A stretch of 52,042 nt of DNA from Parcubacteria group bacterium Gr01-1014_17. GTDB taxonomy: Bacteria; Patescibacteriota; Minisyncoccia; Phycocordibacterales; UBA10002. The notes under the pieces are model-generated. The model was not told where the DNA came from, did not search any database, and saw only the letters and a list, made by a program, of their open reading frames with translations. The first letter of the stretch is position 1. Each line of letters begins with the position of its first letter. The DNA lies in assembly GCA_007376285.1 (NCBI GenBank), contig VMFZ01000002.1, positions 1 to 52,042 on the forward strand, written 5' to 3'. This document shows, one piece after another, positions 50,103-52,042 of the stretch. A program made the translations under genes and the position numbers.

Positions 50103-50525
50103 TTACTTCACCTCAATTCCCATTGAGCGAGCAGAGCCAGCAATAATCTTTTCCGCCGCCTCAATAGTTGTAGCGTTCAAGTCCTGCATTTTCTTTTCCG
50201 CAATTTCGCGCAGTTTAGCTTTGGTAATCGCGCCCGCTTTTTCAACAGGCGGCTTGCCCGCCCCTTTCTCTTTGCCGATTGCCTTCAAAAGCATGCTGGA
50301 AACGGTCGGTGCTTTTATTTTCAAATCAAACGACTTGTCATCAAAGATATACACCTCTACAGGAAGCGTCTCGCCTTTCATCTTTTGCGTTGCCGCATTG
50401 AAGCGGGTAACAAACTCGCCGATATTCACCTTCGCCTGCCCCAAGGCAGGACCTAAGGGCGGCGCGGGCGTTGCCGCGCCGCCCGCAACTGTTACTTTTA
50501 ATTTTCGGATAAGTTTTTTTGCCAT
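50103..50525 (-). CDS. rplK: 50S ribosomal protein L11
   Basis: The 140-residue product has [37 protein letters not shown] (N-domain) and the C-domain that binds 23S rRNA and the stalk ([21 protein letters not shown]). It lies 9 nt downstream of nusG. Normally rplA would follow; here the convergent folA follows, so rplA is not adjacent. Confidence 0.97.
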   Translation of the reverse strand: [140 protein letters not shown]

Positions 50526-50534
50526 GTAATTTTA

Positions 50535-51077
50535 TTAAATCTTCTTAACCTGAAGGAAGTCCAATTCCACCGGCGTTTCGCGCCCGAACATAGATACGAG
50601 AACTTTCACCTTGCCGCGGCTCCTATCCACTTCAGCGACCTTGCCTTCCAATTCCTTAAACGGCCCGTCTGTAATCACCACCGCATCGTCCGGCACGAGG
50701 TCTATATTGTGCTCAACCTTCTCTGCACTCATTCGTGCAAAAAGCCCATCCACTTCTTTTTTATCAAGCGGCACGGGGAAAACGCCCGACCCCACAAAGC
50801 CCGTTACGCGCGGAGTGTTCCGCACCACATACCACGAATCGTCGGTGACGGTCATATCAACGAGCACATACCCGGGGTAAATCTTTTCCTCCTCCTCCAC
50901 GCGCTTGCCTCCTTTTATTTTTATCTTCTTCTCCACGGGCACCACCACATTGAAAATCTTGCCCTCCATACCCAAGGACTCAATGCGCTGTTTCAGATTG
51001 CGCGCCACCGCATTCTCATACCCGGCGTATGTATGAATCGCGTACCAGTTTCGTTCCGCTGTTTGTTGTTTTGACAT
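50535..51077 (-). CDS. nusG: transcription elongation/termination factor NusG
   Basis: The 180-residue product has the NGN domain (WYAIHTYAGYENAVARNLKQRI, YPGYVLVDMTVTDDSWYVVRNTPRVTGFVG) and a C-terminal KOW domain (DAVVITDGPFKELEGKVAEVDRSRGKVKVLVSMFGRETPVELD). It pauses and couples RNA polymerase. It starts 1 nt after the secE stop. Confidence 0.97.
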   Translation of the reverse strand: MSKQQTAERNWYAIHTYAGYENAVARNLKQRIESLGMEGKIFNVVVPVEKKIKIKGGKRVEEEEKIYPGYVLVDMTVTDDSWYVVRNTPRVTGFVGSGVFPVPLDKKEVDGLFARMSAEKVEHNIDLVPDDAVVITDGPFKELEGKVAEVDRSRGKVKVLVSMFGRETPVELDFLQVKKI

Positions 51078-51078
51078 A

Positions 51079-51258
51079 TTAAATAACTAAACGGAGTATC
51101 CGCGAAAACACATAATCAAACACGCCAAGATAGGCGGCGGTAATAAGCGAAACCGCGACCACGAGTACAGTAAAAACCGCGGCCTGCTTTCGTGTCGGCC
51201 AGTTCACATGGCGCAATTCTGCGCGCGTTTCTTTGAGATAATCGGTAATCCGAGCCAT
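51079..51258 (-). CDS. secE: preprotein translocase subunit SecE
   Basis: This 59-residue single-pass protein (start MARITDYLKETRAELRHVNW, hydrophobic segment about residues 26-47) matches the SecE C-terminal helix that clamps SecY. It was read directly from the sequence in its own frame, as a short ORF missed by length filters. Order secE-nusG-rplK is the usual one. No Shine-Dalgarno sequence is clear. Confidence 0.92.
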   Translation of the reverse strand: MARITDYLKETRAELRHVNWPTRKQAAVFTVLVVAVSLITAAYLGVFDYVFSRILRLVI

Positions 51259-51275
51259 AGTTTTTTATTAAAAAA

Positions 51276-51287
51276 CCCCTCGCGGGG
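51276..51287 (-). terminator. short GCGA-loop hairpin with T6, in the secE leader
   Basis: CCCC-GCGA-GGGG (on the - strand, plus a G-T pair) followed by six T. It ends the SIMPL gene, but it is also downstream of the predicted secE promoter (51298-51325), so it lies within the first bases of the secE-nusG-rplK transcript. Confidence 0.6.
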
Positions 51288-51297
51288 CAACACCTCC

Positions 51298-51325
51298 ATA
51301 ATACGCCAAACAAAATTGCTGTCAA
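51298..51325 (-). promoter_or_regulatory. probable secE-nusG-rplK promoter
   Basis: Perfect TTGACA (51320-51325), 16-nt spacer, TATTAT (51298-51303) on the - strand; the -35 begins 4 nt after the SIMPL stop codon. Predicted start about 51291, four bases before the hairpin. Confidence 0.6.
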
Positions 51326-51328
51326 ATT

Positions 51329-52042
51329 CTATTTGATCTCGTAGGTAATACTCACTTGCGAGACGAGCTTGTCTTCGCCGACTGGAATCTCGGGCGTCAC
51401 GCGGCTATCGCCGCCCATGCCGTACGCCGTTGACTCCGCTTTACCGTAATAAATTGGATATCCGCCACCTTCGTTGTAAGAAACAATGCGCACGAGCCGC
51501 ACGCCGAGTGCTTTAGCCAATTTTTCCGCCTCTGAACGCGCGTCTGCAATCGCCTTGTCGCGCGCTTCGCGCACCAATTCATCGCGCTTATCAAAATCAA
51601 AAGAGAGGCCGGAAACATTCGTTGCGCCAAGTTCTCCGATGCCGGACAGGAGCTTGCCCGCATCCGCAAGCGCGCGAACTTTTACGGTGATACTTTGTGT
51701 GACCACATACGCTACCAACTCACGCTTCCCTTCTGTGGACGGAAAATACTCTTCTCCGCGCGTTCCTTTTACATACTCATAGCGAGGGTAAATATTGTAA
51801 CCAGATGTCTTGATATCTTTTTCGGACACATTGTTTTTCTTTAGAAACGCAATGATGTCGTTGGTACGCTTCGCCACCTCGCTTTGCGCATCCGCAACAA
51901 AGAGCGACTCTTTTTCAACTGAGAAACTAAATGTCGCAATATCAGGCACTGCAACGACCTCTCCTTTTCCGGAGACGGAAATAATGCTCTGCGCTTGCGG
52001 ATTTGTGCCGATATAGCGAAGCGAACCAAACTCGGCAAACAC
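51329..52042 (-). CDS. SIMPL-domain (DUF541) protein, N-terminus beyond the window
   Basis: The visible 237 residues contain the SIMPL domain: ISVSGKGEVVAVPDIATFSFSVE, DIIAFLKKNNVSEKDIKTSGYNIYPRYEY, YVVTQSITVKVRALADAGKLLSGIGELG, DARSEAEKLAKALGVRLVRIVSYNEGG. Such proteins are secreted or membrane-anchored and of unclear function. The start and any signal peptide lie upstream, past 52042. Confidence 0.85.
   Translation of the reverse strand: MFAEFGSLRYIGTNPQAQSIISVSGKGEVVAVPDIATFSFSVEKESLFVADAQSEVAKRTNDIIAFLKKNNVSEKDIKTSGYNIYPRYEYVKGTRGEEYFPSTEGKRELVAYVVTQSITVKVRALADAGKLLSGIGELGATNVSGLSFDFDKRDELVREARDKAIADARSEAEKLAKALGVRLVRIVSYNEGGGYPIYYGKAESTAYGMGGDSRVTPEIPVGEDKLVSQVSITYEIK

Noticed and set aside
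44692-52042. tRNA or other structural RNA genes in the gaps
   Set aside because: Gaps are mostly short and no cloverleaf with a TTCGA-type loop or a CCA end was seen; a covariance-model scan would be decisive.

Overview
The window reads as a chromosomal segment of a Candidate Phyla Radiation bacterium (Patescibacteria), most likely a Parcubacteria-type lineage. No 16S rRNA gene is present to confirm this. The evidence is the combination of an archaeal/eukaryal-type single-chain GlyRS and IleRS, a PaaX/Cas2-like regulator, very large Ala/Thr/Ser-rich surface proteins carrying peptidoglycan-binding-like domains, a DNA translocase-recA cluster with a small secreted-type protein between them, many lineage-specific hypothetical genes, and rplK without rplA beside it. 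No tRNA, rRNA, CRISPR array or insertion sequence was recognised.

Layout. 1-3.1 kb is accessory: a histidine kinase truncated inside its HisKA domain, a NYN-domain protein, a small membrane protein and a BRO-N protein. 3.1-4.1 kb is rplJ-rplL with a long hairpin abutting the rplJ start. 4.2-19.6 kb is a one-strand cell-surface block: a membrane-anchored cohesin-like protein, a frameshifted dockerin protein, an Ig/DUF5011/Big_2 adhesin, a double peptidoglycan-binding-domain protein, a fibre-like repeat protein, two tandem WaaL-type O-antigen ligase/TPR proteins, a TPR protein and a 1218-residue S-layer-like protein with a long leader. 20-21 kb is a winged-helix regulator whose gene and promoter carry a cluster of a 12-bp motif. 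21-24.6 kb is ftsK - small protein - recA. 25.3-26.6 kb is a PaaX/Cas2-like regulator with two copies of its probable operator, then efp. 26.6-32.5 kb is a one-strand run rpsR, ssb, rpsF, TatD, metG, AI-2E-type permease, M16 peptidase, preceded by a RelE/Phd toxin-antitoxin pair. 33.4-42.8 kb holds two lineage-specific hypothetical genes with near-identical promoters, glyS, a DUF11-like protein, recO, ileS and a second toxin-antitoxin pair. 42.9-50.1 kb holds argS, yvcK and a divergent thymidylate cluster (glyA, tmk, dCMP-deaminase-like | thyA, dcd, folA). 50.1-52 kb holds secE-nusG-rplK and a partial SIMPL-domain protein.

The most unusual features are these. IleRS carries a complete histidine-phosphatase domain inside its catalytic core. 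Several families of palindromic elements lie in frame inside essential genes (argS twice, folA, metG, ileS, glyA, ssb, rplL) and in leaders, suggesting mobile palindromes tolerated as coding sequence. A probable autoregulatory iteron-like array (TATAAAGGACAT) covers the gene at 20 kb. A 34-bp perfect inverted-repeat operator occurs next to the PaaX/Cas2-like gene. Several regulator and antitoxin genes have promoters placed so that the predicted mRNA is leaderless. All functional statements come from reading motifs by eye; no database search was run.
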